A DNA stretch of 64,000 bases. Source: Rhodothermales bacterium. GTDB lineage: Bacteria > Bacteroidota > Rhodothermia > Rhodothermales > JANQRZ01. Below the pieces are notes generated by a model, which had not been told where the DNA came from, made no database searches, and saw only the letters and a program-made list of their open reading frames with translations. Positions within the stretch are counted from its first letter, which is position 1. Every line of letters begins with the position of its first letter. The stretch spans positions 1 to 64,000 of the forward strand of contig JBDUXZ010000040.1 in assembly GCA_039944855.1 (NCBI GenBank), read 5' to 3'. Positions 36,903-45,581 of the stretch are shown here, piece after piece. The translations under genes and the position numbers were made by a program.

Positions 36903-36938
36903 GCGGGAATCGTTGGGCGGGAATCGTTGGGCGGGAAA
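36903..36938. repeat. 14-bp tandem repeat upstream of TPR gene
   Basis: GCGGGAATCGTTGG occurs twice in tandem (36903-36916, 36917-36930), with a partial third copy. The array ends 5 bp upstream of the TPR gene start codon on the minus strand and therefore occupies its translation-initiation region. Confidence 0.85.
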
Positions 36939-36952
36939 GCTAAAAGTACGCC

Positions 36953-37738
36953 TCACCAGCCGCCGCCCGCACCGCCGCCGCCGAAGCCGCCGCCGCCGAA
37001 GCCGCCAAAACCGCCCCCACCACCGAAGCCACCGCCGCCGAACCCGCCGCCGCCGCGATGCCCGCCGCCCCATCCGCCGGGGAAGACGATCACGGGCGGC
37101 ATCCCCGAGCCCCGACGCACTTTCCTGCCTCCGTTGCCGCGCCCGCCGTCGCGCCCGGAGGACACGAGCGCGATCACGATGACGAGGACGATCACGATCA
37201 GCGCGAGCGGTACGCCGTCGCCCGGCCCCTCCGGCCCGCCGTCGGCGACGCTGTACTCGCCGGCGGCGGCGTCCATCAGAGCGGAGACGGCTTCGGAGAT
37301 GCCGCCGTAGAACTGCCCCTGCCGGAAGCTCGGCACGATGATGCGGCGGACGATCTGCCCGGCGACGGCATCGGGGATCGCTCCTTCGAGCCCGAAGCCC
37401 GTCGCGATGAACACCTGCCGGTCCTCGGTCGAGACGAGGAGGACGACGCCGTTGTCGGTGGCGCCCTGCCCCACGCCCCACGCCTGTCCGAGCTCCGTCG
37501 CGAACTGCCCCGCATCCGCGCCGTCGAGCGTCGGCAGGATCACGACGACGATCTGGTTCGAGGTCGTGTCGTCGAAGGCGATGAGCTTCTGGTTGAGCGC
37601 CTGCCGCTCTGCGCTTGAGAGCAGCCCGGCGCGGTCGATCACGAGGCCTTCCGAGGGCGACGGGCGCGGCGGGATGTCCTGCGCCACGGCCGCTGGCACG
37701 GCGAGGACGAGGAGAAGCAACGAGAGGCAGAAACGCAT
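36953..37738 (-). CDS. TPM-domain (YgcG-like) membrane protein
   Basis: The 261-residue protein has a signal peptide (LSLLLLVLAVPAAVAQ). A TPM domain (about 30-150) is marked by VIDRAGLLSSAERQALNQKL, QIVVVILPTLDG, GATDNGVVLLVSTEDRQVFI and GFGLEGAIPDAVAGQIV. A transmembrane helix (LALIVIVLVIVIALVS) and a long Gly-rich tail follow. TPM proteins are typically envelope-located with the domain outside the cytoplasm. They often neighbour LemA, as here (LemA ends 72 bp upstream). Phosphatase activity was reported for a plant homologue; function in bacteria is unsettled. Confidence 0.9.
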   Translation of the reverse strand: MRFCLSLLLLVLAVPAAVAQDIPPRPSPSEGLVIDRAGLLSSAERQALNQKLIAFDDTTSNQIVVVILPTLDGADAGQFATELGQAWGVGQGATDNGVVLLVSTEDRQVFIATGFGLEGAIPDAVAGQIVRRIIVPSFRQGQFYGGISEAVSALMDAAAGEYSVADGGPEGPGDGVPLALIVIVLVIVIALVSSGRDGGRGNGGRKVRRGSGMPPVIVFPGGWGGGHRGGGGFGGGGFGGGGGFGGFGGGGFGGGGAGGGW

Positions 37739-37752
37739 ACTTGGAAGCGGCG

Positions 37753-37781
37753 GTAGGGGGCTTGATTCATCAAGCCCCTAC
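37753..37781. repeat. GTAGGGG-type palindrome between TPM and LemA genes
   Basis: An imperfect dyad, GTAGGGGGCTTGA-TTCA-TCAAGCCCCTAC (one extra G in the left arm), is of the same type as 16422-16449 and 42913-42938. Confidence 0.7.
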
Positions 37782-37809
37782 GGACTCAGCGACCCCGGCG
37801 GGGCACGGG

Positions 37810-38412
37810 CTAATCGAACTCGACGGTCGGCGCCTGCTCGGCCCCGGCCTCGGCCTCGAACGGGACCCGGCGGTCGAACCCGAAGATGCCGGCCATGACG
37901 TTCGCCGGGAAGCTGCGGACCGACGTGTTGTAGTCGCGCACGACTTCGTTGTAGCGCGTCCGCGCCACGTTGATGCGGTTTTCCGTGCCTTCGAGCTGGA
38001 CCTGGAGATCGCGGAACGCCTCCGTGGCACCGAGTTCGGGGTAGTCCTCGCGGACGGCGTTGATGAGGGCGCCGGTGGCGTTTCCGAGCGCGCCCTGCGC
38101 CTGCAAGAACTCCTGCACGCGGGCTGGATTGTTCAGGTCCTCGTCGGAGAGCGTGATGTTGACGGCGCGCGTGCGGGCTTCGGTGACGGCCGTGAGCGTG
38201 TTCTGCTCGAAGTCGGCGGCGCCCTGCACCGTCGAGACGAGGTTCGGGATGAGGTCGGCGCGGCGCTGGTACGTCGTCTCGACGTTGGCCCACGCTTCCT
38301 CGACGGCTGTGTCCTCTTGGACGAGGGAGTTGTACGTGCCGCAGCCCGCGCAGCCGATAAAGCCGACGACGAGCACGACGAAGAGGATGACGATGGCCCC
38401 GGTGCTTCGCAT
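37810..38412 (-). CDS. lemA: LemA family protein
   Basis: The 200-residue protein starts at the ATG at 38412. A single N-terminal transmembrane segment (AIVILFVVLVVGFIGCAGCG) is followed by the LemA four-helix domain: YNSLVQEDTAVEEAWANVET, QRRADLIPNLVSTVQG, NRINVARTRYNEVVRDYNTS and the terminal SFPANVMAGIFGF. All are diagnostic. LemA proteins are coiled-coil membrane-anchored proteins of unresolved function. They frequently pair with TPM/YgcG proteins, as here. GCAGCG after the helix could also be read as a lipobox, so lipidation is an alternative anchor. Confidence 0.93.
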   Translation of the reverse strand: MRSTGAIVILFVVLVVGFIGCAGCGTYNSLVQEDTAVEEAWANVETTYQRRADLIPNLVSTVQGAADFEQNTLTAVTEARTRAVNITLSDEDLNNPARVQEFLQAQGALGNATGALINAVREDYPELGATEAFRDLQVQLEGTENRINVARTRYNEVVRDYNTSVRSFPANVMAGIFGFDRRVPFEAEAGAEQAPTVEFD

Positions 38413-38662
38413 GACGCTGGAGGTGGAGTGGAAAGGCGTGTGGGTGGGGCGGCCGGATCGGCGCGCCGCCCCAACATACTCCGAACCGTCCCGCAGGTGC
38501 CCGGCCTTCTCCGCGCCCGCGCCGCGTGCCACCGCCGACTATCCACACGCTGTGTTCCGCCTCCGTAACGTTCGCTCCAAACGGTTGATAGAGAGCTGCA
38601 CCCGGCCGATCTTCTGCCCTTCCTCGCTGGCTCGCCAGCACCTACTCATCAACGTATCTCTC

Positions 38663-39256
38663 ATGCATCGTGCCTTCTTCGCCCTCGTCGTCCTCTTGCT
38701 CGCGCCGGGTGTCCTCGCCCAAGATAGTGCCCCTCATAAAGGGAGTTTACTTCTGGAAGGCTCTGTTGGCTATGCGAGCCTAGGGGGAACGTTGTACGCT
38801 ACTTTGGCTCAGGACCGATACGGCGTTTGGGAGGTCACGCCTGAAGTCAAATACTTTGTCACTCCTCACATCGCCCTTGGAGCCCTTATACAATTCAACC
38901 GGGTCTCCTACGATGACAGAGCTTCCACTGAAGCCCTGACTATCGGCCCGACAGCGTCGTATTACTTCGACCGCGTTGGAGGGCGGACACTCCCCTTCGT
39001 CTCTGGGGGGATAGCGTTTAGCACAATGGAGTACGTCTTTCCGCACATAGGCAACCCGGACATCGCTCAACCCACCGTAAGTGGTTCCGGATTCTCGGGC
39101 CATCTCTCCGGCGGAGTCGCGTACGCCATGACTAACGCTGTGCTACTGGCAGGAACGGTACTCTATGAACGCTTCTGGTACACGCTGGACAATGAAGCAG
39201 GCGACTTGAGTGCAAACAAGCTGGGTGTGCGTCTCGGCATCGCCTATTCGCTCTGA
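38663..39256 (+). CDS. Predicted outer-membrane beta-barrel protein
   Basis: The 197-residue protein has a signal peptide (FFALVVLLLAPGVLAQ). About eight alternating hydrophobic strands end in a C-terminal aromatic/hydrophobic strand (LGVRLGIAYSL), as expected of a small barrel. FVTPHIALGALIQFNRV and TIGPTASYYFDR are typical strand pairs of the 'outer membrane beta-barrel' group. Codon use is visibly less GC-biased than in neighbouring genes. It converges on and overlaps the 3' end of the FAD/Fe-S dehydrogenase by 13 bp. Function is unknown. Confidence 0.75.
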   Translation: MHRAFFALVVLLLAPGVLAQDSAPHKGSLLLEGSVGYASLGGTLYATLAQDRYGVWEVTPEVKYFVTPHIALGALIQFNRVSYDDRASTEALTIGPTASYYFDRVGGRTLPFVSGGIAFSTMEYVFPHIGNPDIAQPTVSGSGFSGHLSGGVAYAMTNAVLLAGTVLYERFWYTLDNEAGDLSANKLGVRLGIAYSL

Positions 39257-42231
39257 TACACCAACCCGAGCGCGGCGGCCATCAACTCTGCAGGGTGCCG
39301 GGCTTCGCGGTCCGTGGTGTCGGCGATCTGCGCGCGGCAGGACGTTCCGGCGGCGATGACGTGCGTCTCCGGCGCGGCGGCGCGGACGGCGGGCGCGAGC
39401 ACGCGCTCGGCCATCGCCTTCGACACAGCGACGTGCTCGGCCTCGTAGCCGAACGCCCCCGCCATCCCGCAGCACCCCGAGTCGACGGGCTCGACCTCGA
39501 ACCCGGCCGTCTTCAGGCACGCCACGCTCGGGGCGATCCCGCTGAGTGCTTTCTGGTGGCAGTGTCCGTGGAGGAGGACGCGACCCGCCTGCTTCCACGG
39601 CAGCGCCTCGAATGTATCGGCGTGCGCGGCCACGAACTCCTCGAACGTCTGCGCTTGCACCGCGACGGCCTTTGCCCGCGCATCGCCCGGCAGGAGGGCG
39701 AGGAACTCGTCGCGGAGGGTCAGGATGCAACTCGGCTCCAGCCCGACGATCGGCAGCCCGGCCTCGGCGTATGGCGCGAGCGTGTCGATGGCGTCGCGCG
39801 CCAGCTCCTTCGCCCGCCCGAGCACACCTTTTGAGAGGTACGTCCGCCCGCAGCAGCGGTACGGCGGGACGACGACGGCGAAGCCCGCCGCTTCGAGCAC
39901 GGCGTGGGCTGCGCGCGCCACGTCGGGTTCGAGGTAGCGGTTGAACGTGTCGGCGTAGAGCACGACCCCCTGCCGCGCTCGCGGTCGCTGCGGGACACGT
40001 CCCTCCGCTCCCAGCTTCACGCGGCTGTCCCCCTCGTCGAGGGGGACAGCTTCCCGAGTGTGCCCGGAGACGAAGTCGGAGGGCGCGAGGGAAGCGGGGG
40101 GTCCGAACGGGTGCCGCGCGAAGGCCGGGAGCGCGCGCTCCGTCGTAATACCGAGCTTGCGGAGCGCCAGCTGCGCGGGCTTCGACGTCGCCATTCGGTT
40201 GGCGAGCGGGGCGAGCGGGCCGGCGAGTCGTTGCGCTCGCTTCGGGAGGTCGGCGAGAAGTTTGGCGCGGAGCGGCATCTGCCCCGCCTCCCACAGCTTC
40301 GCCTGCCACGCCGACTTCAGCGCCGCCATGTCGACCGACGCCGGGCACTCGGACTTGCACGCCTTGCACGAGATGCAGAGGTCCATCACGTCCTTCATCT
40401 CCGGCCCCGTGAGCGACGCCGGCGGGAGCGCGCCGGAGAGCGCGAGGCGGAGCGCGTTCGCCCGCCCGCGCGTCGAGTCCTTCTCCTCGCCCGTCACCAT
40501 GAAACTCGGGCACATCGTCCCCGCGTCGCGCTTGCGGCAGACGGCAGAGCCGTTGCACTGCTCGACGGCGGCGGCGAACCCGCCCGACCCGAAGTCGAGG
40601 TCGCTCATCAGCGGGATCGCGTCGTAATCGGGTCCGTACCGGAGATTCTCTGTCATCGGCGGCGCTTCGACGACGCGGTTCGGGTTGAACCGGCGCTCCG
40701 GGTCGAAGGCGTCTTTGACGCCGCGGTAGGCTTCGTAGAGGTCGGGGCCGTAGAAACTCGGGGCGAGCCAGCTCCGCGCGAGGCCGTCGCCGTGCTCGGA
40801 CGCGAGGATGCCGCCATACTCTTTGACGAGGTCGGCCGAGGCGGCGGCGATCCGCTCCATCGCGGCGATGTCGGCGGCCCGTTTGATGTCGAGGAAGGGG
40901 CGGACGTGGAGGCAGCCGGCGCTCGCGTGGGCGTAGACGACGGCCTCGGTCCCGGCCTCGCGCATCACGCCTTCGAGCCGGGTGATGTAGTCCGGCAGGT
41001 GCTCGACGGGCACGGCGGCGTCCTCGATGAACGCCTGCGCTTGCACCGGGAGGCGCGCGCTCATCGCGAGTCCCAGCCCGACTTTGCGGATCGACCACAC
41101 GTCGCGGATCTGCGCGCCGACGAGGCACCGTGTCATCACCCCGCTCGGCCCGATCGCACGTTGCAACTCGTCGAGCTTGGCCGCGAGTTCGGCGTCGCTC
41201 TCGCCGTAGTACTCGACGATGAGGAGCGCGGCCGGGTCGCCCTGCACGAAGTGGAGCTTGGGGCGGTATTCCTCGACGGCGCGGGCGCGGTGGAGCGCGA
41301 TCCGGTCGAAGAGCTCGACGGCGGCGGGGTCGGTGTCGAGGAGCGAAGGGACGGCTTCGAGCGCGGCGCGGCGGGTCTCGTAGTGGACGACGCCGAGCGC
41401 CGTCTGCCGGGGCTTCTCGACGAGGCCGAGCGTGATCGACGTGGCGAACGCGAGCGTGCCTTCGCTGCCGCAGAGGAGCGAAGCGAGGTTCCGGCTCGCC
41501 GCCCCGTCGCCGCCGTCGGCGAGAAGCCGTTCGAGCCGATAGCCGCCCGCGCGCCGCCACCACGCGGGCGTGTCACGGCGGACGACCTCGGCCCGCTCGG
41601 CGATCAGCCGGTCGAGGCTCCGGTACACGTCGCCCTCCGCGCCGCCGGCTTTCAGCTTGTGCTGCCAGCCCGCATCGTCGAGCGCGCCGAACGTGACGGG
41701 CGTGCCGTCGGGCAGCAGCGCGTCGACGCTGCGGACGTGGTCGACGACGGAGCCGTAGCGAATCGAGTGCGTGCCCGTCGCGTTCGTCCCGAGCATGCCG
41801 CCGAGCGTGGCGCGGTTCGAGCTCGCCGGGTCCGGCCCGAACTCCAGCCCGTAGGGCGCGAGGTGCGCGTTGAGCGTGTCGAGCACGACGCCGGGCTGCA
41901 CCGTCACCGTGCGCGCCTCGGCGTCGACCGGGCCGATCCCGTCGAGGTGCAGCGACGTGTCGATCACGAGCGCCGCGCCGACGGCCGAGCCCGCGAGGCT
42001 CGACCCGCTGCCGCGCGGGAGCACGGGGATCCCGAACCGCGCCGCCTCCTCGACCGCCGCCTGAATGTCATCCACGTGGCGCGGGAGGAGCACGCCGACG
42101 GGCTCGATCTGATACATCGAAGCGTCGGTGGCGTAGAGCGCCCGCGACATGGCGTCGAGGCGGAGGTCGCCTGCGATCCGGGGGCGGAGGGCGGCGGCGA
42201 AGTCGGCGAGGGGCAGGGCGGCGTTCGGCAT
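39244..42231 (-). CDS. FAD-linked and Fe-S dehydrogenase (GlcD-GlpC fusion)
   Basis: The 995-residue single-chain enzyme has an FAD_binding_4 domain at the N-terminus (VLPRGSGSSLAGSAVG, GMLGTNATGTHSIRYG) and an FAD-oxidase C domain to about 530. A ferredoxin-like segment has CISCKACKSECPASVD, preceded by CRKRDAGTMCPS. Two CCG domains follow (EPSCILTLRD, VDSGCCGMAGAFGYE). This architecture is shared by D-lactate or 2-hydroxyglutarate dehydrogenases that donate electrons to the membrane chain; substrate specificity is not predictable. It starts 7 bp after the DUF3267 gene stop and is probably co-transcribed with it. Confidence 0.9.
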   Translation of the reverse strand: MPNAALPLADFAAALRPRIAGDLRLDAMSRALYATDASMYQIEPVGVLLPRHVDDIQAAVEEAARFGIPVLPRGSGSSLAGSAVGAALVIDTSLHLDGIGPVDAEARTVTVQPGVVLDTLNAHLAPYGLEFGPDPASSNRATLGGMLGTNATGTHSIRYGSVVDHVRSVDALLPDGTPVTFGALDDAGWQHKLKAGGAEGDVYRSLDRLIAERAEVVRRDTPAWWRRAGGYRLERLLADGGDGAASRNLASLLCGSEGTLAFATSITLGLVEKPRQTALGVVHYETRRAALEAVPSLLDTDPAAVELFDRIALHRARAVEEYRPKLHFVQGDPAALLIVEYYGESDAELAAKLDELQRAIGPSGVMTRCLVGAQIRDVWSIRKVGLGLAMSARLPVQAQAFIEDAAVPVEHLPDYITRLEGVMREAGTEAVVYAHASAGCLHVRPFLDIKRAADIAAMERIAAASADLVKEYGGILASEHGDGLARSWLAPSFYGPDLYEAYRGVKDAFDPERRFNPNRVVEAPPMTENLRYGPDYDAIPLMSDLDFGSGGFAAAVEQCNGSAVCRKRDAGTMCPSFMVTGEEKDSTRGRANALRLALSGALPPASLTGPEMKDVMDLCISCKACKSECPASVDMAALKSAWQAKLWEAGQMPLRAKLLADLPKRAQRLAGPLAPLANRMATSKPAQLALRKLGITTERALPAFARHPFGPPASLAPSDFVSGHTREAVPLDEGDSRVKLGAEGRVPQRPRARQGVVLYADTFNRYLEPDVARAAHAVLEAAGFAVVVPPYRCCGRTYLSKGVLGRAKELARDAIDTLAPYAEAGLPIVGLEPSCILTLRDEFLALLPGDARAKAVAVQAQTFEEFVAAHADTFEALPWKQAGRVLLHGHCHQKALSGIAPSVACLKTAGFEVEPVDSGCCGMAGAFGYEAEHVAVSKAMAERVLAPAVRAAAPETHVIAAGTSCRAQIADTTDREARHPAELMAAALGLVYQSE

Positions 42232-42238
42232 GGGCCGA

Positions 42239-42835
42239 TTATACCACGTCTGTCTCCGCGCGTTCGAGCACGCTGTCAGATTTAGGTACGACGAGGCAGC
42301 CCGGCTTCGACGGGTGATCTTTCACGAGTCGGTCGCCCGGCACGCCGCGCAGCAGCCACAGGATGAGCGCGTCGCCGCCCGCCGCAAGCGTGAACAGGAG
42401 CCCGAACCAGAACGTCGCCCCTGCCCCGACAGCGAGCCCGACGAGCGCGGGGACGAGCCCGAGTACGAGCCCCGGCGTGACCGCACCGATGCGGTACGCC
42501 CGCGCCGACATCGCCTCGGTGCTGTGGGCGTACGGCGTCAGCGTCTTCCACTGAAACCCGAAGCGGACCGAGCCGGGCGCAGCCCCCGCAAGCCGCCACG
42601 CGATCCCGTGCAGCGCCTCGTGTACGACGACGCCTCCGATGAAGAGCAGCAGGAACTCCCACACCGGCTCGAAGAGGTCGTTGAACCCACCGCCGAGCGC
42701 GCCCCATCCCCACGCGAGCCCGTACCCGACGGCGAGCACCGCGAGCGGCGGCAGCACGCCGACGATCGCCGCGACGTTCGCCTGCGTCATCGACGCCGTG
42801 CGCTCCTCGTATCCGTCGTCGTGTTCAGATTCCAT
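42239..42835 (-). CDS. DUF3267 putative membrane metalloprotease
   Basis: The 198-residue protein starts at the ATG at 42835. The longer frame would translate through the palindromic repeat. Multiple hydrophobic helices are present. An HEALH motif lies inside GGVVVHEALHGIAWRLAG, a zinc-protease-like HExxH, and DALILWLLRG follows near the C-terminus. The DUF3267 family is a set of multi-pass zincin-like proteins of unknown substrate. It precedes the dehydrogenase by 7 bp on the same strand. Confidence 0.8.
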   Translation of the reverse strand: MESEHDDGYEERTASMTQANVAAIVGVLPPLAVLAVGYGLAWGWGALGGGFNDLFEPVWEFLLLFIGGVVVHEALHGIAWRLAGAAPGSVRFGFQWKTLTPYAHSTEAMSARAYRIGAVTPGLVLGLVPALVGLAVGAGATFWFGLLFTLAAGGDALILWLLRGVPGDRLVKDHPSKPGCLVVPKSDSVLERAETDVV

Positions 42836-42850
42836 TGGTTTCCTGTCGCG

Positions 42851-42963
42851 TAGGCAGACCTGTGTGTCTGCTCTGTCTGAGCCCGGTCTGAGCGCAGCGG
42901 CAAACCCGAACAGGGCGGACACGTGGGTCCGCCCCTACGGGCCATCGTGCCGGGCCGTGGCCC
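42851..42963. repeat. Cluster of palindromes upstream of the DUF3267 gene
   Basis: Two or three dyads lie in tandem: GCAGACCTGTGTGTCTGC (about 42854-42871), GGGCGGAC-n6-GTCCGCCC followed by CTAC (42913-42938), and a GGGCCA/TGGCCC pair (42939-42963). The middle one belongs to the GTAGGGGC-GGAC class related to 16422-16449. The block separates the DUF3267 start from the beta-CASP gene stop. Confidence 0.65.
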
Positions 42964-42967
42964 GCAA

Positions 42968-44365
42968 TCACACCTCGATCTCGACGCCCTGCTCGGGGAG
43001 GACGACCTCTGTGCCGGGGTAGAACCGCTGGAGCGTCTCGCGCATCCACTGCTTCGCCTCGGTCTCGCCGTGGACGAGCACGACCTTCTTCGGCCGCAGC
43101 CGGTCGACGAGTTGGATGAGGTCCTGCCGGTGGGAATGGCCGCTGAAGCGGAAGCGCGCGACCTCGGCGTGCACCTCCTGCTCGCCGCTCTCCTCGTTGA
43201 GCACGACGACGGTGCCCTTGCCCTCGGCCGCCGCCTTCAGCAGCCGGTCGCCGGGCGAGTCCTCTTTGGAGAAGCCGACGAAGAAGATGCCGTGCTTGTC
43301 GTCCTCGACGAGCCACTGCGCGAGCGTGTTCGAGAGCGTCCGCTCGAAGAGCATCCCGCTGGAGACGACGTGGATGCTGGGCTCGCCGACGGCGCGGCGC
43401 CCGGCCTCGTCGTTGCGCGGGAAGCGCTGTTGGTCGACGCCGAAGACCTCGAACTCGGGGTTCAGCCGGGGCGTCGCGAGCCGCGTTTTGTCGTAGAGGT
43501 CGGCGACGGCGCGCATCTGGCCGTTCGTGTAGATCGGCGTGTCCTGCGGGATGATGCCGCGCCGCTTGTAGCGGTCGAGGAGGGCCAGCGTTTCCTGCGC
43601 GCGGCCGAGGGCGAAGACGGGGACGAGCACGGTCCCGCCGCGCTCGAGTGTCCGAGCGATCGCCTCGCCGAAGAGCTTCTCTTGCTCGCGCCGCGTCGTC
43701 TGCTCGGCCTCTTCGTCGGCGCCCATCGTGGATTCGAGCAGGAGCACGTCGATGGGGCCGTCGGGGTACTCGCCGCCGGGGATGATCGTCTGCGCGCGGA
43801 GGTGGGTGTCGCTCGTGTAAAAGATGCGCCGGGATTCGCCGTTCTCCTCGGTCTCGATCAAAATCCCGGCCGCGCCGAGGATGTGGCCCGCGTGGTAGAA
43901 CTGCGCGCGGACGGGCGCCTTCGCCTTCCGCCCCGTGAGGTCGATGTTCGCGCCGAGCTCGTGCGACTCGTAGAGGTAGCTCAGCGCCTCGACGGCGTCG
44001 GCGTCGAAGAGCGGCTTCGCCGTCGTCGAGCCCTCGAGCAGCCGCCGTCGCTGGAGCCGGGCCGACGAAGGCAGCAGCACCTCGGCGAGCAGGTGCGTCG
44101 GCTTCGTCATGTGAACGCCGATGTGCGGGAAGAGCTGGACGATCACCGGCAGCGCGCCGAGGTGGTCGTGGTGGGCGTGCGAGACGAGGACGTGGTCCAC
44201 GGGCCGCTCCATCCGGTCGCGGATGAGCGAGAAGTCGGGGAGGCTCTCGACGCCGTCCTCCTCCGGGTCCACGCCGGCGTCGAGGACGAGGCCGGTGCCG
44301 GCCACATTGAGGTAGTGGCAGCTGGCTCCGATCTCACGGGTGCTCCCGAGCGCGAGGTATCGCAT
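42968..44365 (-). CDS. Beta-CASP metallo-beta-lactamase RNA-processing nuclease
   Basis: The 465-residue protein starts at the ATG at 44365; a TTG one codon earlier is possible. Metallo-beta-lactamase motif 2 is SHAHHDHLG. The beta-CASP insert has ESTMG (motif A) and PVFALGRAQE; the RMMBL end has FSGHSHRQDL and VLVHGE. Proteins of this type (CPSF73/RNase J relatives) are zinc-dependent RNA endonucleases. The length and C-terminus fit the archaeal/bacterial CPSF-like group better than RNase J. It acts in the cytoplasm, with unknown RNA targets. It is transcribed away from the cell-wall hydrolase. Confidence 0.88.
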   Translation of the reverse strand: MRYLALGSTREIGASCHYLNVAGTGLVLDAGVDPEEDGVESLPDFSLIRDRMERPVDHVLVSHAHHDHLGALPVIVQLFPHIGVHMTKPTHLLAEVLLPSSARLQRRRLLEGSTTAKPLFDADAVEALSYLYESHELGANIDLTGRKAKAPVRAQFYHAGHILGAAGILIETEENGESRRIFYTSDTHLRAQTIIPGGEYPDGPIDVLLLESTMGADEEAEQTTRREQEKLFGEAIARTLERGGTVLVPVFALGRAQETLALLDRYKRRGIIPQDTPIYTNGQMRAVADLYDKTRLATPRLNPEFEVFGVDQQRFPRNDEAGRRAVGEPSIHVVSSGMLFERTLSNTLAQWLVEDDKHGIFFVGFSKEDSPGDRLLKAAAEGKGTVVVLNEESGEQEVHAEVARFRFSGHSHRQDLIQLVDRLRPKKVVLVHGETEAKQWMRETLQRFYPGTEVVLPEQGVEIEV

Positions 44366-44871
44366 CAAGTGGTCTTCAGGTTTGTTGGGATATCAATCCG
44401 GTCGAAGTGTACAAACAACGCCGGGGTTCTCGCGAGGGCACGCTGCCGTCGCCTATCCCCCCACTATTCACACCCGCTGCGTCCTCGCGCCCGATCCGTG
44501 ACCACTCCAGCCTTTTCGATGACCCTTCACATTCCGGGCCCGCAGGTTGGCACGATCGCCCCCCAACGCGGTGTCCTCTCTCGGTGACCCGTTGCACGGC
44601 CTGTCTACGGCGGTGCACGCAGCAATGAAGTGGGCTGCAGCCGGCCGAAAGCAGTACCCGTGCTCTCCCCTTCTCTGAACACTCCTCTTTGGCTCCAAAC
44701 GGACATAACCGAGGGTCTTCACATTTGTTAAACACATCCTTCACACACCTGCTCGAAGATGGCAAGGTCTTGGGACTATATCTCGTGCATCCGAATGAGG
44801 AAGGCTCCGCCCTTCAACCGGACCCCTCCTCATTCGGCCCCTCATGCCCCACAGAGATAAACCCGAATCCT
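44366..44871. other. Divergent intergenic region, about 500 bp
   Basis: This lies between the beta-CASP gene and the cell-wall hydrolase, which point away from each other. I see a perfect 11-bp inverted repeat at 44791-44837 but no convincing gene, tRNA or known RNA motif. The length leaves room for a non-coding RNA or long leader. Confidence 0.5.
44791..44837 (+). promoter_or_regulatory. Leader hairpin upstream of the cell-wall hydrolase
   Basis: Perfect arms CCGAATGAGGA (44791-44801) and TCCTCATTCGG (44827-44837) with a 25-nt loop lie 35 bp upstream of the hydrolase start, within its likely 5' leader. It could be an attenuator, an RNA stability element or an operator. No T-run follows. Confidence 0.5.
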
Positions 44872-45492
44872 ATGCGCAACATGACTCAGCGCCCCTTTGT
44901 CGCCGCGGTCTCCGCCGTCCTCGCGATGCTGCTGCTGGCGCTCTCCTTCGTCTTCATCTCCGTCGACCGCAAGACGCTCGCGGCCAACGACCTCCCGGTG
45001 TTCAACATGCCGGCCGTCGAAGTGAAGTCGACGCCGGAGTTCACCACGGCCGACGTGGCGGACGACGTGCTGTGGCTGGCCCGCGTGATCTACTCCGAGA
45101 CGAAGCGGAACGACGAGCAGGAGCTCGTCGCGTGGACCGTCCGCAACCGCGTCGAGACCGGCTACCGCGGCAAGAAGACGTTTAAGAGCGTCGTGCTCGA
45201 CCCGTGGCAGTACAGCGCGTTCAACAGCAACAGCCCGAAGCGCAGCCACTACAGCACGCTCGCGCCGGCCTCCACCGCGACGGGCTTCCAGAGCGCCCTC
45301 CGCGTCGCCCACGAGGTCTACTACGCCGACGCCAGCGAGCGGCCCTTCGCCGAGACCACGCGCCACTTCTACAGCGAGCGCTCGATGGTCGGCGGCAAGG
45401 CTCCGAACTGGGCCGTGGGCCAGCGCCCCGTCCAGCTCGCGGACCACGACATCGACCCGCGCCGCTTCCGGTTTTACGCCGCGATAGCGTAA
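44872..45492 (+). CDS. SleB-type cell-wall hydrolase
   Basis: The protein has 206 residues from the ATG at 44872; an ATG at 44881 is also possible. One N-terminal hydrophobic segment (AVSAVLAMLLLALSFVFISV) acts as an uncleaved anchor or signal. The Hydrolase_2/SleB-like domain follows: LARVIYSETKRNDEQELVAW (the Glu in YSE is the expected catalytic acid), NRVETGYRG, VVLDPWQYSAFN and the late TRHFYSE. Family members are peptidoglycan amidases or lytic transglycosylases. The gene is monocistronic with a terminator at 45514-45545. Confidence 0.88.
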   Translation: MRNMTQRPFVAAVSAVLAMLLLALSFVFISVDRKTLAANDLPVFNMPAVEVKSTPEFTTADVADDVLWLARVIYSETKRNDEQELVAWTVRNRVETGYRGKKTFKSVVLDPWQYSAFNSNSPKRSHYSTLAPASTATGFQSALRVAHEVYYADASERPFAETTRHFYSERSMVGGKAPNWAVGQRPVQLADHDIDPRRFRFYAAIA

Positions 45493-45513
45493 ACCCCGGC
45501 CGCTCCGAACGAA

Positions 45514-45545
45514 CGAGGGCGCCTTCCCCACGGGAGGCGCCCTCG
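45514..45545. terminator. Terminator after the SleB-like hydrolase
   Basis: An 11-bp stem (CGAGGGCGCCT at 45514-45524, AGGCGCCCTCG at 45535-45545) is followed by CTACGTTTTA on plus. It lies between convergent genes that stop at 45492 (plus) and 45582 (minus) and probably serves both. Confidence 0.8.
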
Positions 45546-45581
45546 CTACGTTTTATGCTGGCATCGTCTGTGCCAGCCTCG

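Noticed and set aside
36543-37481. Upstream fusion of the LysM gene with sequence inside the TPM gene
   Set aside because: The continuous frame exists, but its N-terminal part is an out-of-frame shadow of the TPR and TPM genes. The signal peptide at about 36542 marks the real start.
39143-41563. 800-codon minus-strand frame within the FAD/Fe-S dehydrogenase
   Set aside because: It is a second frame of the same strand, Arg/Ala-rich, with no domain. The dehydrogenase frame carries all cysteine motifs.
44376-44765. Possible RNA gene or short proteins in the 500-bp divergent region
   Set aside because: I looked for tRNA, SRP RNA, tmRNA and 6S-like features and found no diagnostic motif. The frames are short and featureless.
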